Assembly: GCA_944391415.1 (NCBI GenBank)
Contig: CALXTM010000001.1
Coordinates: forward strand, 1 to 64,000
DNA from: an uncultured Alphaproteobacteria bacterium
Lineage (GTDB): Bacteria > Pseudomonadota > Alphaproteobacteria > RF32 > CAG-239
DNA length: 64,000 nt
Direction: 5' to 3'
Numbering within the stretch: the first letter of the stretch is position 1; each line of letters starts with the position of its first letter. Below, one piece after another: positions 56,192-63,649 of this stretch. A program made the position numbers and the translations under genes. Below the pieces are notes generated by a model. The model was not told the origin of the DNA and searched no databases. It saw only the letters and a list, made by a program, of their open reading frames with translations.

Positions 56192-56509
56192 TTGTCTAGG
56201 CTAAAAATTATAAATCTTTTGGTGATGACGGCTTTGTTAAACGCTTGTGCGCAGTTTGGCCCGTTTGTTGACCGGAGGCGCGAGGCCGGCAAAGTTGACA
56301 ACGGACCGGTTTATGTCGGAAAATCTACCCCCGAGGAGCCTGCCGTATGCTACAACAAACTTTATACCTCTTATGAAGAAGTTAAGACGTTGGCCGATAA
56401 CGAGTGCAAAAAACACCGAACCGGAACTCATGCCACCCCGGTCAAAGAGACCGTGTTTTCTTGCCGATTGTTGGTTCCTAACCACTATTATTTCAAATGT
56501 GAAAATTAA
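56192..56509 (+). CDS. Small lipoprotein of unknown function
   Basis: A protein of 105 residues. It begins with TTG after AAGGAG. The signal peptide ends in the lipobox LLNAC (cysteine near residue 19). The mature part is short, basic and has three more cysteines (VCYNK, NECKK, FSCRL) and a C-terminal KCEN. It is 14 bases ahead of argS and is likely in one unit with it. Confidence 0.7.
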   Translation: MSRLKIINLLVMTALLNACAQFGPFVDRRREAGKVDNGPVYVGKSTPEEPAVCYNKLYTSYEEVKTLADNECKKHRTGTHATPVKETVFSCRLLVPNHYYFKCEN

Positions 56510-56523
56510 AGGAAAATAAAATT

Positions 56524-58263
56524 ATGTCTTTATCTTTGGAAAATGCAGTTAACCAAAAAGTTGCAACCGTATTTGCCGAGCTTGGCTTGGATAATAAATT
56601 TGCCAGTGTTAAAGTATCTGACAGGCCTGATTTGAGCGATTTTCAATGCAACGGCGCTTTGGCCTTGGCAAAAATCGAACATAAGAACCCGCGCGAAATT
56701 GCCGGAATTATTGCCGCAAAACTACAAGACGACAAAGATTTTGCCAAAGTATCGGTTGATGGGCCGGGGTTTTTGAACCTTAGCTTGGCTGATGAATTTA
56801 TTGCCCGCAATATGCAAGAGATGGCCAAGGACGAACGTCTGGGAATTGCCAAAGATGAGAACGCTCACAAAATCGTGATGGATTTTGGCGGACCCAATGT
56901 GGCAAAGGCTTTGCACGTGGGGCATTTGCGCTCGGCCGTGGTGGGCGAGGCAATCAGACGAATCGAAGTGTTGGTTGGCAACGAGGTAATCTCTGACGTG
57001 CATTTTGGCGACTGGGGTACACCAATGGGGATGATATTGGCCGAGATTATCAAACAAGACGGCAATTTGGACAAGGTGGAAAGCTACGATATCAAACAAA
57101 TATCCAATTTTTACAAACAAGCCAACATCCGCTGCAAGGAAGACGAAAGCGCCCAAGAAGACGCGCGTATCATCACGACCAAAATTCAAGACAAGGTGCC
57201 GGAGTTTTATAAGGCATGGCAGCATTTGCGCAAAGTATCGGTTGATGATGTGAAGAAAATATATCATGAGCTTGATGCGCATTTTGACTTGTGGCTGGGC
57301 GAAAGCGATGCCCACGAGGTGTGCAAAGAAGTGGTCAAATTGGCTCATGATAAAGGTGTCTCCGAGGTTGATGACGGGGCAACCATTATCCGGCTTGATG
57401 AGAGCAAAGGCCAAAAGCCGCCGGTTATTTTGGTGAAACGTGACGGCGGGTTCGGCTATCAGCTGACCGATATTGCCACCATAAAAATGCGCTATGACGA
57501 TTTAGGCGCCCAAGAGATTATCTATGTGGTGGACAAACGCCAAGCTCTGCACTTTGAACAGGTGTTTGAAGTGGCCGAGAAACTTAACCTGGCACCCAAA
57601 GTCAAGTTGGAGCACATTGGTTTTGGCACCGTAAACGGCGCTGACGGCAAGCCATTTAAAACCCGCGACGGCGGCGTAATGAACCTGGAAGATTTGATTA
57701 AAATATCTAAAGACAAGGTTAGAGAATCTTTGCCGGCACCAGGTGAGGTTGAGGGATATGGTGAGAAAGAGATTGAAAAAATGGTGGAGCAAATCGCCAT
57801 GGCGGCAATCAAATTTCAAGATTTGAAAAACAATATTGCCTCGGGCTATGTTTTTGAGCTGGAAGATTTTGCCAAGTTTGAGGGCAAGACCGGGCCTTAT
57901 ATTCAATATGCCGTGGCCAGAATAAACTCTATTTTGCGCAAGGCCAAGGACAAAGGATTGACACCTGGCAGCATTATTATCACCACCAAAGACGAGCGTG
58001 ATTTGGCGCTGAAAATCGCCCAGCTTAATGCCGCGGTTATGCGCGCACATACAGAAAAAGAGCCAAGCATTATTACCGATTATGCCTATACTTTGGCGCA
58101 GGTGTTCTCAAGCTTTTATAATGCGGCACCGATTATGACGGCAGATAATAAAGAGCTTGCACAATCAAGGCTTGCCTTGGCCAAGTTGGTGCGCGATATT
58201 TTGGTCAAACTGCTTTATCTGTTGGGGATTGAAACGCCTGAGGTTATGCTCAAAAAAGCTTGA
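56524..58263 (+). CDS. argS: Arginine--tRNA ligase
   Basis: A class I synthetase of 579 residues. DFGGPNVAKALHVGHLRSAVVG carries the HIGH motif, and the anticodon-binding domain is at the C-terminus (DYAYTLAQVFSSFYNA and so on). There is no clear KMSKS, as usual in ArgRS. A short hairpin, GGCAAG/CTTGCC (58270-58290), follows the stop. Confidence 0.96.
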   Translation: MSLSLENAVNQKVATVFAELGLDNKFASVKVSDRPDLSDFQCNGALALAKIEHKNPREIAGIIAAKLQDDKDFAKVSVDGPGFLNLSLADEFIARNMQEMAKDERLGIAKDENAHKIVMDFGGPNVAKALHVGHLRSAVVGEAIRRIEVLVGNEVISDVHFGDWGTPMGMILAEIIKQDGNLDKVESYDIKQISNFYKQANIRCKEDESAQEDARIITTKIQDKVPEFYKAWQHLRKVSVDDVKKIYHELDAHFDLWLGESDAHEVCKEVVKLAHDKGVSEVDDGATIIRLDESKGQKPPVILVKRDGGFGYQLTDIATIKMRYDDLGAQEIIYVVDKRQALHFEQVFEVAEKLNLAPKVKLEHIGFGTVNGADGKPFKTRDGGVMNLEDLIKISKDKVRESLPAPGEVEGYGEKEIEKMVEQIAMAAIKFQDLKNNIASGYVFELEDFAKFEGKTGPYIQYAVARINSILRKAKDKGLTPGSIIITTKDERDLALKIAQLNAAVMRAHTEKEPSIITDYAYTLAQVFSSFYNAAPIMTADNKELAQSRLALAKLVRDILVKLLYLLGIETPEVMLKKA

Positions 58264-58289
58264 TAGCTTGGCAAGTAAATTTTCCTTGC

Positions 58290-58442
58290 CGCAGCCCCCA
58301 AAAACGCCTTAACACTTTAATCAATGCCTAAAGCGCAAGGAATTAAAAACAAAAAAAGCGGCCTAATTAACTTTAGGTCGCTTTCTATGATACACTAATG
58401 CACCATAACAGCATTTATGCATCTATCCATTTTTATTTTGAA
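58290..58442 (-). promoter_or_regulatory. Decayed copy of the modular-gene leader
   Basis: In the minus direction this stretch repeats the leader at 59872-60004: a -10-like CATAAA (58414-58419), the 5' hairpin with a TTAG loop (58387-58406), a terminator with seven T (58355-58384) and a degenerate second hairpin (about 58297-58340). The -35 has drifted to TTCAAA, and where a modular gene should start lies the 3' end of argS on the other strand. It appears to be a relic of a lost cassette. Confidence 0.6.
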
Positions 58443-58467
58443 CGAATTGGCCGTGATACTTAAAAAA

Positions 58468-58995
58468 CTAATAGCCCAAAACGAAAAATACAAAAAAACA
58501 TATTGCAATACATATCATAAAGTACGTTTTGGGATAATTTAATAAAGGACTGGTCAGATTTAAGTCTTTCTCTTTTGCTCCCGGCATGAATAGTAAAAAT
58601 AAATAAACCAATAAATATAAGCCAATAACTACTCCTAAAACTTTTTCAGTATTATTGCCTATGATTAAATTTTGTTCTTTCATGTACCTTAAATACAGAT
58701 TTATGGGATAAGCCATAGAAAAAATTAAAATAAATATCGTTCCTCTCTGTTTAATATCCCGACAGCGCTTTTGTATGGCGGCAAGTGATGCATAAAAAAT
58801 TATTAGGCCACAGAATAAAGTTAGAAAAAAAATACCTTGTTCGGCAATAATATTAAAAAATATATTAAGTGTTACCAGTGCCCCAAAGAATTGAAGCCGG
58901 TTAAATGTTCCTTGAAAAGAAAAATAAAATGAGCGAGGACTTTCTCCCCAAATAATTTGATTAAACTTATTGTTGCCTGAATTATGCTCTTTCAT
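58468..58995 (-). CDS. DUF805-like inner-membrane protein
   Basis: A protein of 175 residues. FYFSFQGTFNRLQFFGALVTLNIFF is close to the F-x-GR-x-R-x-x-F/Y start of DUF805 (YhaH) proteins, followed by about four membrane segments, with the cytoplasmic CRDIKQRGT pattern also typical. The function is unknown. It lies downstream of modular gene 1 and is separated from it by a terminator and repeat copy D. Confidence 0.65.
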   Translation of the reverse strand: MKEHNSGNNKFNQIIWGESPRSFYFSFQGTFNRLQFFGALVTLNIFFNIIAEQGIFFLTLFCGLIIFYASLAAIQKRCRDIKQRGTIFILIFSMAYPINLYLRYMKEQNLIIGNNTEKVLGVVIGLYLLVYLFLLFMPGAKEKDLNLTSPLLNYPKTYFMICIAICFFVFFVLGY

Positions 58996-59010
58996 TATAA
59001 CCTTCTCCTA

Positions 59011-59153
59011 ATAAACTTCCACTAGCTAACGCAAGTGGTATTACCTGTTCCGAACTACGTTCGCCCTGCCCAAAGGCTTCGCAAGCCTAACGGCTGGGCA
59101 GGTATGTCTACATCTACCTGCTTACGCAGGTAGTGTTACGTTCGAATCATAAA
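59011..59153. repeat. 143-bp palindromic repeat, copy D
   Basis: Identical to copies A-C. Unlike them, it is not between convergent genes but 16 bases upstream of the start of a minus-strand gene (58995), so it takes up the leader region of that gene. A terminator hairpin abuts its right end. Confidence 0.95.
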
Positions 59154-59154
59154 T

Positions 59155-59186
59155 AGCTAGGTGTTTATATTATTAAACACCTAGCT
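59155..59186. terminator. Terminator after modular gene 1
   Basis: AGCTAGGTGTTTA (59155-59167) and TAAACACCTAGCT (59174-59186) form a perfect 13-bp stem 15 bases past the stop of modular gene 1. The T tract in the minus direction is weak. Confidence 0.7.
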
Positions 59187-59201
59187 TGGGGTCAAGATTT
59201 T

Positions 59202-59849
59202 TTATTTGAACAAATTAACTGCTTTACTTAGGAAATCTTTAGCTTTTTTGGCACCGGTGCCACCAATAATAGCGTTGACACCTGTATCAGTTGCATAATT
59301 TGCATATTTATAAGGTTTTTCAAGGTTTACATCTTGAGCTAATTTTTCGAGCTCTTGTTGACGTTTTTCATAGCCTCCGCCTAAAAAAATATCATTAAAT
59401 CCATCATATGCTCCGGAAGTTGCCGTATTTATACCATGTTCTATGCTTCCTAATGTTCCTTGACCAAAGCCTTTAATCCCTGCGGCTAAAACTTCTGCCG
59501 TGTGGCTCGGCGGGGTATACATTTGCTCTTTGCTCAAAGGTTTGGGGCCAATATTGGGCACAGGCGTGCTTTGCATATTCTCGATATTTGAGGATATTTG
59601 CGAAGTGCCGAAGCCAAAGTTGTTATCAGGTGAACTTCCCCAAAAGTTATTGCCTGCTTGCGGATAGTCTTGGGTTATGCCTTGATTATGAAAGTTTTGA
59701 ATGAGTTGGTTTTCTCTTTGTTGACGAGCCATTTGATAAGCTAACTCATCACGCAAAGTAAAGCCGCTATGGTCAACACCATAGCTATCAATCTGATTTG
59801 CACCGGTTTGATAACCAAGCGGGGATTTATATTTATTGAACATTTCCAT
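59202..59849 (-). CDS. Modular-family protein 1 (conserved N-domain, glycine-rich C-terminus)
   Basis: A protein of 215 residues. The first ~92 (MEMFNKYKSPLGY through NNFGFG) are almost the same as in the proteins at 60693 and 62394. The C-terminus is unrelated to theirs: a Gly/Ala-rich amphipathic segment (around 115-150, GIKGFGQGTLGSIEHG) followed by a charged helix. No signal peptide is visible. An ATG at 59867 would add six residues, but the shared ribosome site AAAGGA lies within that extension, so 59849 is the start as in the paralogues. Function unknown; a pore-forming or phage-structural part are both possible. Confidence 0.75.
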   Translation of the reverse strand: MEMFNKYKSPLGYQTGANQIDSYGVDHSGFTLRDELAYQMARQQRENQLIQNFHNQGITQDYPQAGNNFWGSSPDNNFGFGTSQISSNIENMQSTPVPNIGPKPLSKEQMYTPPSHTAEVLAAGIKGFGQGTLGSIEHGINTATSGAYDGFNDIFLGGGYEKRQQELEKLAQDVNLEKPYKYANYATDTGVNAIIGGTGAKKAKDFLSKAVNLFK

Positions 59850-59871
59850 GTTTCTTTTTCCTTTCATAAAA

Positions 59872-60004
59872 AAACGCCTTGAGCTTAAAAAAGCCCAAAG
59901 CGTTTGAGGTTAAAACAAAAAAAGCGGCCTAATCTTATAGGTCGCTTTATGATACACTAATGTACCATACTGGTATTTATACACTCACCCGACGGGTTAG
60001 TCAA
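59872..60004 (-). promoter_or_regulatory. Promoter and tandem-terminator leader of modular gene 1
   Basis: In the minus direction: -35 TTGACT (60004-59999), 17 bases and -10 TATAAA (59981-59976), with the palindrome ACCCG-T-CGGGT inside the spacer as a possible operator. Transcription would start near 59969, at a hairpin with a TTAG loop (59968-59949). Next comes terminator 1 (59948-59921, then seven T) and terminator 2 (59905-59872, then seven T), directly before AAAGGA and the ATG at 59849. Both terminators lie between promoter and gene, so expression must depend on read-through or antitermination. Confidence 0.7.
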
Positions 60005-60167
60005 TGCTCCACCAAAAATAAATTTGAAATTGTTGATAATTTAAATCTCAATCATTGCTTTAGGGTAAAGCTGTAAGAGGTTGCAGTGCTAATCTGCCTC
60101 CTTTTAACCTTATTTTCAATTTTAGCAATTATAATTGCCATAATTTATCCTTAGGAGTTTTTGAGAT

Positions 60168-60653
60168 ATGAAAAAGGTTGCTTTTGTCTTTGCTTTGGCC
60201 TTGGTGTTTTGCTTTGATGCTTATGCTGAAACTTATCACGGTATTGATATTGATAAAATCTATGCCCAAAGTGATTGGAGCAGCAAAGATAAAATAAAAG
60301 AAATTATTGATGATTATTCTTTGTTAATTCAATATAAAAAAGAATTAACGCAATGTGCTGAAAATGATAATCAACTAAATTGTATGGACAACCTTACACA
60401 AAATATTATGCAGCGTTTTTACAGTTATAACTATGAAAATAATATAAATGAATATCAAAATTATGTTAAATCAACTTTTGCGGTTTATGGAACTGCCTAT
60501 TGCTTAAATAAATATAACATTCCGCCAGGTACTATTTGTGAACAAGAAAAAAATACTCCGGTTAATAAAACTATAAAACAGTATATTGAGACATTGTTAT
60601 CACAAATTGAAAAACAAATTAAATCATTTAGTTTTATTAAAGATTATCAGTAA
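60168..60653 (+). CDS. Secreted protein with four cysteines, unknown function
   Basis: A protein of 161 residues with a signal peptide cut near AYAETY (residue 20). The mature part is helical, Asn/Gln/Lys/Tyr-rich, with four cysteines (CAEND, NCMDN, YCLNK, ICEQE) that could form two disulfides. It is convergent with the GH108-containing modular gene and could be a periplasmic partner or inhibitor of it; only the position supports that. It follows a good AGGAG site. Confidence 0.7.
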   Translation: MKKVAFVFALALVFCFDAYAETYHGIDIDKIYAQSDWSSKDKIKEIIDDYSLLIQYKKELTQCAENDNQLNCMDNLTQNIMQRFYSYNYENNINEYQNYVKSTFAVYGTAYCLNKYNIPPGTICEQEKNTPVNKTIKQYIETLLSQIEKQIKSFSFIKDYQ

Positions 60654-60656
60654 AAG

Positions 60657-60678
60657 AAGGGGAAATGTATTTCCCCTT
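60657..60678. terminator. Terminator between the secreted protein and modular gene 2
   Basis: AAGGGGAAA (60657-60665) pairs with TTTCCCCTT (60670-60678) around TGTA. It lies between convergent genes; T-rich sequence follows on the plus strand. Confidence 0.65.
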
Positions 60679-60692
60679 ATTCGTTATATTTT

Positions 60693-61604
60693 TTAATTTG
60701 AAATATGGTATCCGTCGGTTCTATTATCCCAACCTTTGCCAAATTTTCCATATCCGCTTCTTTGTTTATCTTGCTCTTTTACAAGTTCTTTATATTTACT
60801 AAGAAATTCATTGTAATCCATATTTTCAAGTCGGCTTAAAGTAGTTCTTCCTATAATATCTCCAACGGGATTAATCCCTAACGCACTATGAGTTGTTTCT
60901 ATGGCATTTTGAGGACTGGTTCTAATTCCGTGATCAAACACAAATCCCTTAATTTCAGGCGGCAGAGTGTTAATACCATTCCAATTCCATATTTCTTTAA
61001 ACAACAGTGCATTAGCTCTTTCTCTGGTCAGATTTTTTATATCTTCACCGGGATGGTATCTTTTAGATATCCCCATATTAGTTTCCCCTCCTGGGTCTTG
61101 AGGATCATTAACATAACCGCCTTCGTTTGGAATTGCATATTCTTTTAAGGCTCTTTGATATTCCTTATTGTTTATCATCTCATCAATAAAATCTTTGGTA
61201 AAACCATCTCCATAAAGAGAATAATCAATATTACCAGTATCCACTGTATTATTTTGCGCCAGTTGATAAGAATTATCGTCATTGCCAATCTTTTTAGGAT
61301 ATAAAGCGGAGTTAATTTCCTGATTTTGCATATTCTCAATATTATTGGCAATATCGGTATTGCCGAAGCCGAAGTTGTTGCCAGGTGAGTCTCCCCAAAA
61401 GTTGGTGCCGGCTTGAGGATAATCTTTGGTTATGCCCTGGTTATTATAATTCTTAATAATTTGGTTTTCTCTTTGCTGACGAGCCATTTGATAAGCTAAC
61501 TCATCACGCAATGTGAACCCGCTGTGGTCAACACCATAGGTGTCGGTATTATTATCATTAATTGCATAGCCAAGCGGTGATTTATATTTATTGAACATTT
61601 CCAT
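60693..61604 (-). CDS. Modular-family protein 2 (conserved N-domain plus GH108 peptidoglycan hydrolase)
   Basis: A protein of 303 residues. Residues 1-93 are the family N-domain. A linker (about 95-135) leads to a GH108-type N-acetylmuramidase: the catalytic glutamate is residue 161 in NEGGYVNDPQDPGGETNMGI, and GFVFDHGIRTSPQNAI is the second conserved block. GH108 enzymes cut peptidoglycan and are known from phage endolysins and secretion systems. No signal peptide is visible, so export must use the N-domain, a particle or lysis. It is preceded by a terminator 23 bases before the ATG. Confidence 0.85.
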   Translation of the reverse strand: MEMFNKYKSPLGYAINDNNTDTYGVDHSGFTLRDELAYQMARQQRENQIIKNYNNQGITKDYPQAGTNFWGDSPGNNFGFGNTDIANNIENMQNQEINSALYPKKIGNDDNSYQLAQNNTVDTGNIDYSLYGDGFTKDFIDEMINNKEYQRALKEYAIPNEGGYVNDPQDPGGETNMGISKRYHPGEDIKNLTRERANALLFKEIWNWNGINTLPPEIKGFVFDHGIRTSPQNAIETTHSALGINPVGDIIGRTTLSRLENMDYNEFLSKYKELVKEQDKQRSGYGKFGKGWDNRTDGYHISN

Positions 61605-61621
61605 TTTCTTTTTCCTTTTTC

Positions 61622-61657
61622 AAAAAAACGCCTTGGGTGCTTTAAGCCCAAGGCGTT
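61622..61657 (-). terminator. Leader terminator before modular gene 2
   Basis: AACGCCTTGGG (61627-61637) pairs with CCCAAGGCGTT (61647-61657); in the minus direction seven T follow. Only 17 bases separate it from the ATG at 61604, and they contain AAAGGA, so there is no room for a promoter. The same arrangement precedes the other two modular genes. Confidence 0.8.
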
Positions 61658-61667
61658 GAGGTTTAAA

Positions 61668-61724
61668 AACAAATGTTATATAATTTTTATTTTTGAGCGT
61701 GATTGCAGGCGGCTGGATGTTTGG
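61668..61724 (-). pseudogene. Remnant 3' end of a cysteine-rich gene copy
   Basis: In the minus direction about 55 bases match the last codons and trailer of the gene at 63224: both have CCTGCAATCA, then a stop, then AAAATTATATAACATTTG (18 bases). Here the frame reads PAACNHAQK and stop, against PVACNQT in the intact gene. The rest of the copy is missing, replaced by the membrane-protein gene. This marks an old cassette junction. Confidence 0.6.
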
Positions 61725-62183
61725 TTATAAAAAATATCCACTCAAAAAAGAAATTAACATGACAAAGAAAACTGTTGCTATCTTGGTTCTTTGCCTCAGC
61801 GAATGCTTTTTATCACACAGAGATGCCACAATACAACCGACAAGAAGTAAAACAAGCAATTGAATTTCTGTTAAAAACTCTTTACCAAGCAACATCCAAC
61901 CTAAAAAAAGAGCGTACCATTGCAACTTTGGAAACTTCAAGCAAATTGCTTGATAAATATATAACGCAAAACGAGTATAAACCAAATTAACCAGCCCAAC
62001 AACTATGGCTAATGGATAAAAACAACTAAGAATACCTTGTAAATAAGGTATATAATAATCTACCTCATACCAATTATTAGATAATGCCCAAAAAACAATA
62101 AGCGTCAAAAGTGACGCATATAAAAATTTTCCGATAAAGGCACAGCATAACAAAAACAAAAAATTTTGTATTTTAACCCACAT
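61725..62183 (-). CDS. Small polytopic membrane protein
   Basis: A protein of 152 residues with four or five hydrophobic segments and short charged loops (CDKKHSLRQRTK near 125). No family is recognised. Its setting, between two modular genes and with an AT-rich composition, recalls an immunity or accessory protein in a toxin cassette, but that is inference. A 71-residue plus-strand frame overlaps it; the hydrophobic pattern favours the minus strand. Confidence 0.6.
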   Translation of the reverse strand: MWVKIQNFLFLLCCAFIGKFLYASLLTLIVFWALSNNWYEVDYYIPYLQGILSCFYPLAIVVGLVNLVYTRFALYIYQAICLKFPKLQWYALFLGWMLLGKEFLTEIQLLVLLLVGCIVASLCDKKHSLRQRTKIATVFFVMLISFLSGYFL

Positions 62184-62214
62184 TACAACACACCCCTAAC
62201 TATAAATCAAAAAA

Positions 62215-62247
62215 TGGGCAATGACACTCACAATACATCATTGCCCA
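62215..62247 (-). terminator. Terminator after the 34-residue membrane peptide gene
   Basis: TGGGCAATGA (62215-62224) pairs with TCATTGCCCA (62238-62247) and six T follow in the minus direction. Confidence 0.75.
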
Positions 62248-62252
62248 CTAAT

Positions 62253-62357
62253 TTACGAAAAAATATATGCACAAATCATTCCTAAAAAGAAAAACAGCAG
62301 AGCAACAAGCAAATTAAAAATAATAAACGTAAAACTTTTTAATTGATTGTTTTCCAT
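62253..62357 (-). CDS. 34-residue single-span membrane peptide
   Basis: The frame reads MENNQLKSFTF followed by a single hydrophobic span ending AYIFS. AAAGGAAATTGGGAT before the ATG is a strong ribosome site, and a terminator follows the stop by five bases, so it looks like a true gene. It lies 36 bases downstream of modular gene 3 on the same strand and is probably co-transcribed. It resembles small membrane proteins such as holins or immunity peptides only in shape. Confidence 0.55.
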   Translation of the reverse strand: MENNQLKSFTFIIFNLLVALLFFFLGMICAYIFS

Positions 62358-62393
62358 ATCCCAATTTCCTTTGTAATGTTTATGCAAAATTTT

Positions 62394-63134
62394 TTATTTA
62401 TAATATTGATTGATATATCTTGGAACCAAAGTTTCACACTTTTCTTGCTTATACTTAGTTCCCAACAACCTACCAATTTTATTAGCATAGTTATCAGCAA
62501 AACTACTGTCAAGTGTGTTTTGTTGAGTAACAACATCTTTTGCCTCTTTCAAAAGAGATAGTGCGTTGGCTGCATCATAACCTCCTTCTCCGTATTGGGC
62601 GGCTTTACAGTTAATAAGTGCATGTTTATATTTATCTGTATAAGGCTGAGGATCTAATTGGGCTTTATTATTTATCATATTCTGAATAGCTAATACTCCG
62701 GATACTCCATATGCAAGCTTATTTTGCTTTGCAGGAATAACCTTACCTTCTTGCTGTTGAACATAATTCCAAACTTTTTTGCCATCGGCTGCCGTGTCCC
62801 AATATCTGGGAATGTTATTGGTTTCTTTATCTAAAGCTTGAGAATTATTGTTTTGCTTCTTCTTTGTAATATTTTCTATAATATCATAAGAACCGAAGCC
62901 GAAGTTATTATCAGGCGAGTTGCCCCAAAAGTTGGTGCCGGCTTGCGGGTAGTCTTGGGTTATGCCTTGGTTATGAAAGTTTTGAATGATTTGGTTTTCT
63001 CTTTGCTGGCGAGCCCTTTGATAAGCTAACTCATCACGAACAGAAAAGCCGCTGTGGTCAACACCATAGCTATCAATCTGATTTTCACCTACCTGATAGC
63101 CAAGCGGCGATTTATATTTTGCATACCAATCCAT
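62394..63134 (-). CDS. Modular-family protein 3 (conserved N-domain, domain of unknown function)
   Basis: A protein of 246 residues. Residues 1-82 are the family N-domain (MDWYAKYKSPLGY to NNFGFG). A polar linker follows. The C-terminal ~100 residues carry YKHALINCKAAQYGEGGY, then KEAKDV, NKIGRLLG, and two cysteines. The same order of residues (H, C or N, AAQ-x-G, KE, N-x-x-G) appears in the partial protein at 63650, so the two probably share this domain. No signal peptide is visible. A terminator precedes it by 17 bases. Confidence 0.75.
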   Translation of the reverse strand: MDWYAKYKSPLGYQVGENQIDSYGVDHSGFSVRDELAYQRARQQRENQIIQNFHNQGITQDYPQAGTNFWGNSPDNNFGFGSYDIIENITKKKQNNNSQALDKETNNIPRYWDTAADGKKVWNYVQQQEGKVIPAKQNKLAYGVSGVLAIQNMINNKAQLDPQPYTDKYKHALINCKAAQYGEGGYDAANALSLLKEAKDVVTQQNTLDSSFADNYANKIGRLLGTKYKQEKCETLVPRYINQYYK

Positions 63135-63151
63135 TTTCTTTTTCCTTTTTC

Positions 63152-63186
63152 AAAAAAAACGCCTTGGGTGCTTTAAGCCCAAGGCG
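63152..63186 (-). terminator. Leader terminator before modular gene 3
   Basis: CGCCTTGGG (63160-63168) pairs with CCCAAGGCG (63178-63186), then eight T in the minus direction. The ribosome site AAAGGA and ATG follow within 17 bases. It lies 37 bases past the stop of the cysteine-rich gene, so it could end that gene and at the same time gate modular gene 3. Confidence 0.8.
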
Positions 63187-63223
63187 CAAGAGTTAAAAAC
63201 AAATGTTATATAATTTTTATTTT

Positions 63224-63646
63224 TTAAGTCTGATTGCAGGCAACCGGATATTGCCAGTTGCCATCCAACTTGCCACAATCGTTTAGGCTAAAATGAAAGT
63301 CGCAGGTCTTATCGTCCAAATTCCAAGCTCCTTGGTATTTTTCACACATGATAAACAATTCTTTATCCATTCTTTTTTCGCATTCTTCAGATGAATAAGG
63401 ACATCCTTCAAACACTTCGCGATAAGCTTGGTGCATGTAGATACAGCCTTTGCCTTTGACAAATGTTAAACAATCGTCACGGCAACGGTGCTCGTCATAA
63501 TCCCAAACCAAACCGCCGTCAATACAGGTATCAACTCGTAAAAAATAATCCAATGAGTTTAACAAATACCCAACAACGCAAAGCAATATCAAAACCTTAA
63601 TGGCTCGTTTGTGGGCGGATAAAAACGATAAGACCTTTGACATCAT
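63224..63646 (-). CDS. Single-span membrane protein with cysteine-rich exterior
   Basis: A protein of 140 residues. One hydrophobic span (about 17-36) is followed by an exterior part with ten or more cysteines. Two stretches repeat a theme: CIDGGLVWDYDEHRC and CEKYQGAWNLDDKTC. It starts three bases after the stop of the partial gene at 63650, so the two are coupled, as toxin and immunity genes often are. A relic of a second copy lies at 61668. Family unknown. Confidence 0.7.
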   Translation of the reverse strand: MMSKVLSFLSAHKRAIKVLILLCVVGYLLNSLDYFLRVDTCIDGGLVWDYDEHRCRDDCLTFVKGKGCIYMHQAYREVFEGCPYSSEECEKRMDKELFIMCEKYQGAWNLDDKTCDFHFSLNDCGKLDGNWQYPVACNQT

Positions 63647-63649
63647 AAC

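Noticed and set aside
58468-58995. DUF805-like protein as immunity protein of modular gene 1
   Set aside because: A terminator and repeat copy D separate the two, and DUF805 proteins are common outside toxin loci; the evidence is too thin.
61775-61990. 71-residue plus-strand frame inside the membrane-protein gene
   Set aside because: It has no ribosome site, and the overlapping minus-strand frame is longer and shows a regular membrane-helix pattern.
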